The position numbers were made by a program, and so were the translations under genes. Below are positions 1-6,194 of a stretch of 6,481 nucleotides of DNA, one piece after another. The notes under the pieces are model-generated. The model ran no database searches and was not told the DNA's origin. It saw nothing but the letters and a program-made list of their open reading frames with translations. Each line of letters opens with the position of its first letter. The stretch's first letter is position 1. Source of the stretch: Thermoprotei archaeon (lineage in GTDB: Archaea > Thermoproteota > Thermoprotei > QMSL01 > B3-G16); contig JAGGUS010000288.1 of NCBI GenBank assembly GCA_021158375.1, positions 1-6,481 of the forward strand, given 5' to 3'.

Positions 1-1
1 A

Positions 2-85
2 TATGACTTCGGACGTTACAGGTGGAGAGCGCCCAGGTTCCCGCAAGTAGAAGATCTACTCAAGATAAGGCACGAAGAGATTTAA
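2..85 (+). CDS. C-terminal fragment of an unidentified protein
   Basis: An open frame enters from the left edge and ends at TAA (83-85), giving 27 residues with a basic and aromatic stretch (GRYRWRAPRFP) followed by a charged helix-like tail (VEDLLKIRHEEI). Too little is present to name a family. It does not look like the usual glycine-rich end of TldE/PmbA, the common partner of the downstream TldD. Its reading is open without internal stops, while the competing frame with an ATG at position 3 stops at 48-50. The gap to the next gene is only 25 bp, so the two genes could be cotranscribed, but a TATA-like box overlaps the stop codon and suggests the next gene also has its own promoter. Confidence 0.55.
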   Translation, partial: YDFGRYRWRAPRFPQVEDLLKIRHEEI

Positions 86-88
86 GTG
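79..88 (+). promoter_or_regulatory. Putative TATA box of the tldD-like gene
   Basis: The sequence GATTTAAGTG contains TTTAAG (81-86), centred about 27 nt before the ATG at 111. That is the spacing expected for an archaeal TATA box driving a leaderless transcript. No Shine-Dalgarno motif precedes this ATG, which agrees with a leaderless start. The box overlaps the stop codon of the upstream gene. The assignment rests on position and composition only. Confidence 0.4.
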
Positions 89-110
89 TCGCCTTCTATT
101 CATAATCTCG

Positions 111-1463
111 ATGGATGAACATGAGTTGCTTAATGCACTTGATCGAAAAGGTGTGACGTTCGCTAGTCTTGTACAGCTTCGAGAGGAATACTATTCATGG
201 GCTATTCGCGGTTTCTCTGCAGAGAAGAATATTGAACATAATTCATCTGCATGTCTTAGGGTGCTCGATAAAGGTGTTTGGGGTGTTGCGTACAAGAGAG
301 GGGCGAATATAGATTTTAAAAGCTTAATGGATAAAGCATTGCTCTCATGTAAGATCTCTTCTAAGAATAGGGATGTTGCTATAACGGGATATGCTGATGC
401 TCCTACCGTATCGACGAGTTACGTATATCCGATTAAGATATCTCCAATGGATGTGGATGATACTGAAATGTTCTCCCTATTATCCGATATTAAGGCTAGA
501 CTGGAGGTTCCTGGATTAAAGCTATCAGAAATAATACTAGACTTCTGGCTTATAAAAAGGAGCTACTGGGATATTAATGGATCAGCTATATCCGAAACCT
601 ATCCGTTGATCATGATCACAATGTATACTACCACTATGGGAGGACAAGTGAGTACTGTAATGGGCTTTAAAGGAGGTCTGGAACTTATAAGAGATGGTGC
701 ATACGAGTGGGTGACCAAACATTTAAGCGAACGGGTGTATGTAGCCCATAAAGGCAAGGCATTAAACCCTCTTTTAAGTGGTAGTAAATTTGATGTAGTC
801 CTCGACTACGATTTAGCAGCTGCCTTTATTCATGAGTCCTTGGGTCATGCTCTTCAGGCAGATAATTATATGCTACAAAATACAAAACGCTTACCTATTG
901 GCATTAAAATAGCCTCTGAAGAACTTACTATCTATGACGATCCGACGATAGTAGGCGGTTTTGGTAGCTATCTTTATGACGATGAAGGTGTGAGAGCAAG
1001 ACGTAAAGTACTCGTAGAGAACGGTAATGTAGTATCTTTCATCAACACTAGGAGTAGTGCTGCTTATTTTAATGTCGAGCCTTCTGGTAATGGTAGAGGC
1101 TGGACGAACGTGCCCTTCTCCCTTATGAGTAATTTAGTAGTAAAGCCTGGAGATTGGAGGCCAAATGAGATAATTGAAGAAACTAGACGTGGCATATTAC
1201 TTCAAGGAATAATTATCGGAAGGCGCTATGAAAATGGAGCTATAGTGCTTGAAGCTGAAAATGGAGCATACATAGAGAAAGGCGAGATTAAAGATTATAT
1301 AAGGGGGCCTCTCATCTTGAGGGGGAATGCTCAACGACTATTGTTATCAATAACTGCCATAGGTAAGTATCTCTTGCCAAGGCCCTCCTTTGAGAAGGGG
1401 CTACCAGTGAGCGAATACGCGCCTATACTAAAACTATCAAAAGCGAGAATATACGCTTATTAG
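111..1463 (+). CDS. tldD: TldD/PmbA-family metalloprotease homologue (TldD type)
   Basis: This 450-residue protein has the full TldD architecture. The N-terminal domain holds the SACLRVLDKGVWGVAY block (about residues 46-61). The metal-binding helix HESLGHALQAD lies at residues 241-251, giving the HExxxH zinc motif (H241, E242, H246). It is followed by DPTIVGGFGSYLYDDEGV and the SGNGRGW and MSNLVVKPGD blocks typical of the C-terminal domain. In the known family, TldD pairs with the HExxxH-lacking TldE to form a cytosolic protease that degrades unfolded peptides and, in bacteria, processes microcin B17 and CcdA. No TldE is present in this window. Oddly, the C-terminal CxKxGQ-like loop, whose cysteine is the third zinc ligand in bacterial TldD, is replaced by RPSFEKGLPVS (424-434) with no cysteine; the only cysteines are C48 and C81. 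It lies 29 nt before the radical SAM start and is probably cotranscribed with it. Family assignment is firm, but activity is uncertain. Confidence 0.9.
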   Translation: MDEHELLNALDRKGVTFASLVQLREEYYSWAIRGFSAEKNIEHNSSACLRVLDKGVWGVAYKRGANIDFKSLMDKALLSCKISSKNRDVAITGYADAPTVSTSYVYPIKISPMDVDDTEMFSLLSDIKARLEVPGLKLSEIILDFWLIKRSYWDINGSAISETYPLIMITMYTTTMGGQVSTVMGFKGGLELIRDGAYEWVTKHLSERVYVAHKGKALNPLLSGSKFDVVLDYDLAAAFIHESLGHALQADNYMLQNTKRLPIGIKIASEELTIYDDPTIVGGFGSYLYDDEGVRARRKVLVENGNVVSFINTRSSAAYFNVEPSGNGRGWTNVPFSLMSNLVVKPGDWRPNEIIEETRRGILLQGIIIGRRYENGAIVLEAENGAYIEKGEIKDYIRGPLILRGNAQRLLLSITAIGKYLLPRPSFEKGLPVSEYAPILKLSKARIYAY

Positions 1464-1482
1464 TAAAGTTATGTCGTAGTTA

Positions 1483-1488
1483 GGTGAT
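1483..1488 (+). promoter_or_regulatory. Shine-Dalgarno site selecting the ATG at 1493
   Basis: GGTGAT is complementary to the archaeal 16S 3' end (anti-SD AUCACCUCC) and sits 4 nt before ATG 1493. The in-frame GTG at 1484 lies inside this motif, so it is unlikely to be the start. The thymidylate kinase gene has a matching GGTGA with the same 4-nt spacing, which supports the reading. Confidence 0.7.
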
Positions 1489-1492
1489 CTAT

Positions 1493-2401
1493 ATGTTCGT
1501 ATATGGTCCCTTTCAACATTGGGCTTTCGGTTTATGTATTGGTCTAAACGTAATAGGAGATAAACGAATTTGCCCTCTTGATTGCATCTACTGTCCTTAT
1601 CCTGTTACTAGAGCTGATTGCTCTCCCAATTTAAATGAGATAATAAAGGAGCTCGAGAATTCTTACGATAAGTTCTCTACATTAACGAAATCGTTACTCA
1701 TTAGTGGTCATGGCGATCCTCTGTTGTGTGACAGGTTATCCTTTATGCTAAATTACATAAGAGATATCTTCAGCCTAAAGGTGATTCTTAGGACTACATA
1801 TATATCGATATGTACTCTTCACATACCTAAGGATATACTTAGCTCAGTAGATCGCATTATAGTGAAACTAGATGCTATAACGCCTGAAACCATTACTTCA
1901 ATTAATAAGCCAAGTGTAAAATTATCACCCGATGTGATAAAGTCCAGTATGATAACTTTATCACAAGAGATTCCTATCTTTATTGAAGTTAACATAATTC
2001 GAACGTCGTCTAATAAGCTTAATTCCGATAGCACTGAATTACGAAAGCTTATAGAGACCATAATAGACATAGCTCCTGATGGTGTACTGTTACAATCGTT
2101 TCCCGGTTTTTCTAATGCTCAGAAGCTTGCTATAGGCGAGCTAATTGAAATTGGTAGGATATTTGCAGACTATTTAGGATGGCATAGAGTGAAGATTAGG
2201 GGCTTCTCTCCGTTAAGTACTATAAATTTGAGTTTAGACGAAGGAAAAAATGCCATCATAAGTACTTTGGACAATTTCCCGCTTACTCGTGAAGAAATGG
2301 CTTCTATCCTTAGCTATAATAATGTGGAAGAAGTTATTAGGGATATTTTAAGGATACCTAATGTGGTCGTCCTTAATGGTTACTTCATGAAGAAAAGATA
2401 A
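1493..2401 (+). CDS. Radical SAM protein, COG0731-like
   Basis: From ATG 1493 the protein has 302 residues. The CxxxCxxC motif for the 4Fe-4S cluster is C27-P-L-D-C31-I-Y-C34. It is preceded by YGPF...GLCIGLNVIGDKRIC, which corresponds to the GP..SRRLG.SLGV...K.C segment of the COG0731 radical SAM family. Further matches are a glycine-rich SAM-binding strand (LLISGHGDP, about residues 69-77), the VKLDAITPETITSINKP block (about 120-136), an IEVNII strand, PDGVLLQSFP, and a C-terminal helical tail (LTREEMASILSYNNVEEVI) like the small winged-helix-like end of this family. Members generate a 5'-deoxyadenosyl radical from S-adenosylmethionine; the substrate here cannot be read from sequence. COG0731 also includes TYW1, which makes wyosine in tRNA, but no TYW1-specific features are evident. 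The usual SRR after GP is replaced by FQHW. It lies 29 nt after the tldD-like gene and has an SD site, so it is probably the second gene of that operon. Confidence 0.88.
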   Translation: MFVYGPFQHWAFGLCIGLNVIGDKRICPLDCIYCPYPVTRADCSPNLNEIIKELENSYDKFSTLTKSLLISGHGDPLLCDRLSFMLNYIRDIFSLKVILRTTYISICTLHIPKDILSSVDRIIVKLDAITPETITSINKPSVKLSPDVIKSSMITLSQEIPIFIEVNIIRTSSNKLNSDSTELRKLIETIIDIAPDGVLLQSFPGFSNAQKLAIGELIEIGRIFADYLGWHRVKIRGFSPLSTINLSLDEGKNAIISTLDNFPLTREEMASILSYNNVEEVIRDILRIPNVVVLNGYFMKKR

Positions 2402-2404
2402 CTC

Positions 2405-3112
2405 TCATATCTCAAAGTAAGGCTTCCTCATCTCCTGGGCTATATTTACACCAGTACTAGTCCCTATTTTTGAAGCTCCTGCTTTGACTAAGGAGAGCAT
2501 CTGAGTAAGAGTTCTAATTCCTCCTGCAGCTTTTATCTTTACTTTCCCGTAGACCCCCATATGCTCTAACGTCCTCCTTATTATCATTATGTCCCTTATT
2601 GTTACACCCCTTGGTCCAAATCCTGTACATGTCTTTACATAATCTGCACCAGCTTTAACGACTATTTCTGTTGCTTTTGAGATCTCCTGTTCTGTAAGGA
2701 ATCCTGTCTCTATTATTACTTTTACTGGCACATCTCTTGATATCTCTTTTACTCTTTCTACTACAGCCTTTATATCGTCTAACACGTAGTCTAAGTCACC
2801 ACTTTTAAACATATTTATATTCATCACCATATCTATAGTATTAGCTCCATCTTCTAAGGCCTTTTCTGCTTCATACACTTTAACATCAGTTTTATCGAAT
2901 CCCAACGGAAAGCTCACAACAGTTCCAACGCTTATCTCTCTATCACTTATAATTGATCGTGCTAATTTGACATAACACGGACTTACGTAAACTGCTCCAA
3001 ATCCATATCTTAATGCATCTCTACAATATTGCTCTACATCACTATAAGTGGCGTTTGGCTTGAGTACTGTATGTTCTATCATCTTAAGGAGCTCCTCTCT
3101 CCTTAGCTTCAT
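2405..3112 (-). CDS. deoC: Deoxyribose-phosphate aldolase
   Basis: This 235-residue class I aldolase reversibly cleaves 2-deoxy-D-ribose 5-phosphate to glyceraldehyde 3-phosphate and acetaldehyde in the cytosol. The Schiff-base lysine is K160 in GADYVKTCTGFGPRG. The second active-site lysine is K194 in KIKAAGGIRT, and the active-site aspartate is D94 in TIDMVMNI. The N-terminal IEHTVLKPNAT (12-22) and the phosphate-binding GTSTGV (217-222) are also conserved. Length is normal for archaeal DeoC. The start has a weak GTGAG (3116-3120) 3 nt before the ATG. It follows the dUTPase-like gene by 29 nt on the same strand, so the two are likely cotranscribed. Its 3' end is 3 bp from the convergent radical SAM gene. 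It links deoxynucleoside breakdown to lower glycolysis, where the pyruvate kinase of this window acts. Confidence 0.96.
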   Translation of the reverse strand: MKLRREELLKMIEHTVLKPNATYSDVEQYCRDALRYGFGAVYVSPCYVKLARSIISDREISVGTVVSFPLGFDKTDVKVYEAEKALEDGANTIDMVMNINMFKSGDLDYVLDDIKAVVERVKEISRDVPVKVIIETGFLTEQEISKATEIVVKAGADYVKTCTGFGPRGVTIRDIMIIRRTLEHMGVYGKVKIKAAGGIRTLTQMLSLVKAGASKIGTSTGVNIAQEMRKPYFEI

Positions 3113-3141
3113 ATTCTCACTAAAATATTAAATTATTCGAG

Positions 3142-3648
3142 TTATATATTCTCGTTTTGATATGATCCACTATACGAACTCCCTACTTTCTCTGCTTTGA
3201 TAAATATTATCTGTGCTATTCTGGCGTTCTTATAAAGCCTTATTCCATTATTATTAAAGACTACTAATAGGCCTTGTGAACGACCTCGGTATCCAGGATC
3301 CCACAGTGCAGTTATTATTGTGGCACCAGATCTTATTAAGCTAGATCGAGGAAGTGCGATGCCTACACAGTCTCTAGGGACTACGATCACTTCATTAAAG
3401 GTTATCCTGTAGGCTCCAGGAGGCAAATCAATATATCCATCCTTTGAGAACGGTATCTCCTCTACTTCTGCTAACCTTCTCTTCTCATTAGTGAAATCTA
3501 GCACTCCTTTACTCAGAAACCTGCTTATGCTTCTCAACGTTAGATCTATGCCTGCTGGCTGAAGCTGGAATGCTAGATCTATGAAGGACTGAACTATCAT
3601 TCCTTTCAATACTAGTTCCTTTAGTAATTCATCTCCTAATACTGGCAT
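3142..3648 (-). CDS. dut: dUTPase-like protein of the dCTP deaminase/dUTPase superfamily
   Basis: The family motifs are clear. Numbered from the ATG at 3648 (168 residues) they are QPAGIDL (30-36), PRSSLIRSG (100-108), the WDPGYRG motif with the catalytic-type Asp117, VVFNNNGIRLYKNARIAQIIF (129-149), and SYSGSYQ near the end. In dCTP deaminase and the bifunctional Dcd-Dut enzymes a glutamate (the TLE or VLE of the strand after DPG..G) is catalytic. Here that strand reads GLLVVFN with valine, and the WDPGY.GR.Q spacing is two residues longer. This favours plain dUTPase (dUTP to dUMP plus PPi) over deamination. An in-frame ATG at 3672 would add eight residues. I prefer 3648 because MPVLGDELLKEL aligns with the usual N-terminus and a TATA-like box lies 25 nt upstream. 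The C-terminal glycine-rich motif after Y-x-G-x-Y-Q is nearly absent. Automated annotation may call it dCTP deaminase (dcd). Confidence 0.82.
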   Translation of the reverse strand: MPVLGDELLKELVLKGMIVQSFIDLAFQLQPAGIDLTLRSISRFLSKGVLDFTNEKRRLAEVEEIPFSKDGYIDLPPGAYRITFNEVIVVPRDCVGIALPRSSLIRSGATIITALWDPGYRGRSQGLLVVFNNNGIRLYKNARIAQIIFIKAEKVGSSYSGSYQNENI

Positions 3649-3669
3649 TATTTTCCCTTCCCTATAAGA

Positions 3670-3677
3670 CATATAGG
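3670..3677 (-). promoter_or_regulatory. Putative TATA box for the dUTPase-deoC pair
   Basis: On the minus strand CCTATATG is centred about 25 nt upstream of the ATG at 3648, the expected distance for a leaderless archaeal transcript. The upstream ATG at 3672 lies inside this box, and no SD motif precedes it, so the box also argues for the shorter protein. This is a position-based prediction. Confidence 0.35.
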
Positions 3678-3761
3678 AGAAGGAATTTAGCTCTATCCAA
3701 TACCATACCTTAACTTTAGAAGACTTAATAATGGTTTTAAGAATATTACTTTTGAGGAGCT
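3673..3761. promoter_or_regulatory. Divergent promoter region, dUTPase gene and TrmB-type regulator
   Basis: This stretch separates two divergent genes. For the + strand gene, TTTTAAG (3735-3741) is a candidate TATA box centred about 24 nt before ATG 3762. A purine-rich GAGGAG (3754-3759) ends only 2 nt before that ATG, which is unusually close for an SD site. A weak inverted repeat CTTAA/TTAAG (3724-3728 and 3737-3741) overlaps the TATA candidate, but short AT-rich arms like these occur often by chance. No RNA gene is visible here. Confidence 0.4.
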
Positions 3762-4562
3762 ATGGGACGTGAGATGAAGGAGAACCTCATCATTAAGTTA
3801 AAGGAACTAGGTTTCTCTGATTATGAAGCTTCAGTATATGTAGCACTTCTCGATTTAGGCGAGGCTACTGCAGATGAACTGAGTAAGACATCAGGCGTAC
3901 CTCTTCCTAGGGTATATACAGTCCTAGATGAATTAGTAAGAAAAGGATTCGTAGACGTGACTATGGGTCGGCCTAAAAAATACTTCTTGGTTGATCCTAA
4001 TGAGGCATTAGATAGATTCCTAGAGAGTAAGAGGAAAGAGATAGAAGAAGAGTTCAAAAGGCTTAAACTAACATGTGAGGAATTTAAACAAATGATCGAG
4101 CCTAAATATTTACATGTAAGGTATAGAATAAGCCCTGAGGAGCTTTTACTAGTGTTATCAAACCTAAATGAGGCAGAGGCTAAATCAAGAGAGATAATAA
4201 GTGAGGCAAAGGAAGAAGTACTTATAATGAGCCACACTTTTGGTTGGGCTAAAAGAATAATGGATGTATTGGAGGATGCAGTGAAGAGGGGGGTTAGAGT
4301 TAGAGTACTAATGAATATATCGCCCTTAACTGAGAAAACCGTAAATGCTCTTAGAAGAATAGGTGTAGAAGTGAAGAGCCACCCTGCAGGATGGTACCCC
4401 ATAAGATGTACTGTAGTTGACAAGAGAGTTGCTGTTTTCATTATATGGGCTTCAAAGCCTACATCAGGCGTAGGATACATATATAGACCAAATTATACTG
4501 AGAATGCAGGCCTAGTTAGGCTCTTAGTTGACGTATTTGAGAAATACTGGCAAGAAGGATAA
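3762..4562 (+). CDS. TrmB-family transcriptional regulator
   Basis: This 266-residue protein has the TrmB layout. An N-terminal winged helix-turn-helix spans about residues 12-78 (LGFSDYEASVYVALLDLGEATADELS, then VPLPRVYTVLDELVRKGFVDV with the recognition helix near 48-60, and the wing MGRPKKYFLVDP). A charged helix at about 82-112 probably mediates dimerisation. A C-terminal effector-like domain (about 115-264) has a phospholipase D-like fold signature (EEVLIMSHTF, AVKRGVRVRVLMNISPLTEKTV), with no HKD catalytic motif, as expected for a sensor. Known TrmB proteins bind sugars and control sugar transport or glycolytic genes. The ligand here cannot be deduced. It lies just upstream of pyruvate kinase and divergent from the dUTPase-deoC pair, all plausible targets. 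An alternative start is the ATG at 3774 (M5). Confidence 0.88.
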   Translation: MGREMKENLIIKLKELGFSDYEASVYVALLDLGEATADELSKTSGVPLPRVYTVLDELVRKGFVDVTMGRPKKYFLVDPNEALDRFLESKRKEIEEEFKRLKLTCEEFKQMIEPKYLHVRYRISPEELLLVLSNLNEAEAKSREIISEAKEEVLIMSHTFGWAKRIMDVLEDAVKRGVRVRVLMNISPLTEKTVNALRRIGVEVKSHPAGWYPIRCTVVDKRVAVFIIWASKPTSGVGYIYRPNYTENAGLVRLLVDVFEKYWQEG

Positions 4563-4579
4563 AAGGATAACTGGACTTC

Positions 4580-4598
4580 ACATTTTAAATAGAAATGT
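4580..4598. promoter_or_regulatory. Putative pyk promoter with an inverted repeat over the TATA box
   Basis: TTTTAAATA (4583-4591) is a good archaeal TATA-like element. It lies between the perfect 6-nt arms ACATTT (4580-4585) and AAATGT (4593-4598), and a further TT/AA pair flanks the arms beyond one mismatch. Transcription would start near 4613, after the ATG at 4607 and about 20 nt before the ATG at 4634. A repeat covering the TATA box could be a repressor operator, possibly for the adjacent TrmB-type protein, but this is inference and AT-rich DNA yields such arms by chance. Confidence 0.35.
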
Positions 4599-4633
4599 AA
4601 AGATTTATGATTTTGGAATATCTACATATATTG

Positions 4634-6040
4634 ATGAAAACTAAGATACTCATTACAGTAGGGCCGTCTTCAGCAAATTTTGAAGTCATTAAGGCGTTTA
4701 TAAGGGAAGGAGTATCCGGCTTTAGAATAAATTTTAGCCATGGTAATCCTAATGTATGGGATAACTATGTTAAGCTCATACGTGAGGCTGAAGAGGAATG
4801 CAATGTTAATATAGCTATAATCGGTGATCTTAGAGGTCCTCAGATACGTATCGGCAATTTAAAACCATTTAATGTTACTAAAGGAGATAAAGTAAAACTT
4901 ATACTAGGCGAAAAGACTGATGAGGAGAATGTAATTCCAGTTAACAATAGACGCGTCTTTGAGATTCTCGATTCAGGAGATCTAGTGCTACTAGATGATG
5001 GTAAATTAAGGTTTCATGTATACGATATAGGCGGTGATGAGGCAATCTTACTCGCATTAAATGATGGAACTATTTCTCCAAGGAAGACCCTAATAATATC
5101 TGGTAAGGATCTAGACCTACCAGTTTTAACTCAATACGATATAGAGTGCGTTGAGTACGCTATTTCAAGGGATTTTACGTATCTTGCATTAAGTTACGTT
5201 AGAACACCAAGAGATATAACTACGTTAAGGGAGCTCCTAGAGAAACGAAAACGTACGGATATAGGCATCATAGCTAAGATAGAGACCCGTAAAGCTCTTC
5301 ATAATTTATCTTCAATACTTCATGAAGCTGATGCCTGTATCGTAGCAAGAGGAGATTTAGGTATGCATTATAACTTAGAAGATATACCCATGCTTCAGGA
5401 AAGGATAGTTCATGAAGCTCTTAAAAGGGGTAAGCCCGTTATTGTCGCTACACAACTCTTGGAGTCCATGGTAATGAATCCTCAACCTACAAGAAGCGAA
5501 GTAGTTGATGTAATGAACGCTGTTAAAGACTACGTTGATGCTCTTCTCCTTACGGAGGAAACAGCGATGGGCAAATATCCCATAGAGGCTGTTAAATGGT
5601 TAAAAAGAATAATTTTAAAAGCAGAGTATTGGACTGAAAGAGAAAGGAAATTGATCTCATTTCGTCAAGATGAAGCATTAAGTATAAGAGATAAATTCGC
5701 AAGGGGACTAGTTCTAATGGCTGAAAGTTTAAATTCAAAAGTTATTGTGTACACTAAAACCGGGTTAATGCCTTCAAGACTTTCAAGGTTACGTCCAAAA
5801 GTGACAATAATAGCTGGAACTAATAAACCATCTCTCGCACGAAAGTTAGCCATATACTATGGCATAGAAACCGTCGTGATTGGAAGTCCCGAACAGGATT
5901 ACGACTATGAACAGGGACTTAAGCTCTTATACGAAAAACTTGTTAGAGAGGGCAAATTAAACTATGGAGACATAGTCCTTCAAACATACGGACGTAAGGA
6001 GGAGGTTCTATATGTAGTTAAAATAGTATATGTTATATGA
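4634..6040 (+). CDS. pyk: Pyruvate kinase
   Basis: The enzyme transfers phosphate from phosphoenolpyruvate to ADP, giving pyruvate and ATP, the last step of glycolysis. From ATG 4634 it has 468 residues, and MKTKILITVGPSS is the standard N-terminus. An in-frame ATG at 4607 would add nine residues and lies too close to the TATA-like box at 4583-4591. Motifs (numbered from 4634) are FRINFSHG (30-37, substrate and cation site), GDLRGPQIRIG (64-74) opening the B domain, the catalytic lysine K215 and metal ligand E217 in IAKIETR, ARGDLG with D241, ATQLLESM with T273, and PTRSEVVDVMNAV (285-297). The usual SGETA reads TEETA here (307-311), followed by the normal GKYPIEAV. The C-terminal domain (about 351-468) keeps TGLMPSRLSRLRP. 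The gene follows the TrmB-type regulator on the same strand and has its own putative promoter. Confidence 0.96.
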   Translation: MKTKILITVGPSSANFEVIKAFIREGVSGFRINFSHGNPNVWDNYVKLIREAEEECNVNIAIIGDLRGPQIRIGNLKPFNVTKGDKVKLILGEKTDEENVIPVNNRRVFEILDSGDLVLLDDGKLRFHVYDIGGDEAILLALNDGTISPRKTLIISGKDLDLPVLTQYDIECVEYAISRDFTYLALSYVRTPRDITTLRELLEKRKRTDIGIIAKIETRKALHNLSSILHEADACIVARGDLGMHYNLEDIPMLQERIVHEALKRGKPVIVATQLLESMVMNPQPTRSEVVDVMNAVKDYVDALLLTEETAMGKYPIEAVKWLKRIILKAEYWTERERKLISFRQDEALSIRDKFARGLVLMAESLNSKVIVYTKTGLMPSRLSRLRPKVTIIAGTNKPSLARKLAIYYGIETVVIGSPEQDYDYEQGLKLLYEKLVREGKLNYGDIVLQTYGRKEEVLYVVKIVYVI

Positions 6041-6071
6041 TATATAGTGTAGTAATAAAATTTAGGATGCT

Positions 6072-6130
6072 TGTATCAGGCCGTCCGTCGCTCTTCATAA
6101 AGTCCGTTAAAGGAATTTTCATCATCTACA
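6072..6130 (-). ncRNA. Box C/D small guide RNA (2'-O-methylation guide)
   Basis: Read on the minus strand the parts come in canonical order. They are box C ATGATGA (6119-6125), a 12-nt guide AAATTCCTTTAA (6107-6118), box D' CGGA (6103-6106, a variant of CTGA), a 4-nt spacer CTTT, box C' ATGAAGA (6092-6098, one change from consensus), a 12-nt guide GCGACGGACGGC (6080-6091), and box D CTGA (6076-6079). TGTA (6127-6130) and TACA (6072-6075) can pair to close the terminal stem. The 50-nt core and 12-nt guides are typical of archaeal sRNAs that act with L7Ae, Nop5 and fibrillarin. The D' guide is complementary to archaeal 16S UUAAAGGAAUU over 11 nt, predicting methylation at A915 (E. coli numbering). 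The D guide matches 10 of 12 nt of the conserved 16S segment around 1402, with mismatches. Transcription is convergent to pyk. Confidence 0.85.
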
Positions 6131-6189
6131 TAATAGTCATTAGTTAATGTAACTTATATCTTAATCGCCGTATATATTAATGTAAATCC

Positions 6190-6194
6190 GGTGA
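6190..6194 (+). promoter_or_regulatory. Shine-Dalgarno site of the thymidylate kinase gene
   Basis: GGTGA lies 4 nt before ATG 6199, the same motif and spacing as at the radical SAM gene. It fixes the start of the kinase and implies a transcript with a short leader, not a leaderless one. Confidence 0.65.

Noticed and set aside
1484..1492. GTG start for the radical SAM gene, nine bases upstream of the chosen ATG.
   Set aside because: The GTG lies inside the GGTGAT ribosome-binding site that is well placed for ATG 1493.
2821..2860. GTGATGA on the minus strand within deoC as a possible C box.
   Set aside because: No D' or D box follows within sRNA length, and the bases encode the conserved MVMNI region of DeoC.
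3821..4480. A long open frame of 219 codons on the minus strand opposite the TrmB-type gene.
   Set aside because: Its translation is low-complexity, rich in Ser, Thr and Leu, and matches no family; the + strand gene has clear TrmB domains. It is an antisense shadow.
4607..4633. Upstream ATG start for pyruvate kinase.
   Set aside because: The nine extra residues precede the standard pyruvate kinase N-terminus, and this ATG is only about 20 nt from the centre of the TATA-like box, so it may precede the transcript start.
5034..5067. GTGATGA and ATGATGG at a spacing like the C and C' boxes of a sRNA, inside pyk.
   Set aside because: No CTGA-like D or D' box stands at the expected positions, and the bases are accounted for by the codons of GGDEAILLALNDG.
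6067..6147. A 26-codon + strand open frame in the pyk-tmk gap, with a GGA just before the ATG.
   Set aside because: It is short, has no family resemblance, and lies antisense to the C/D sRNA, which explains the non-random sequence better.
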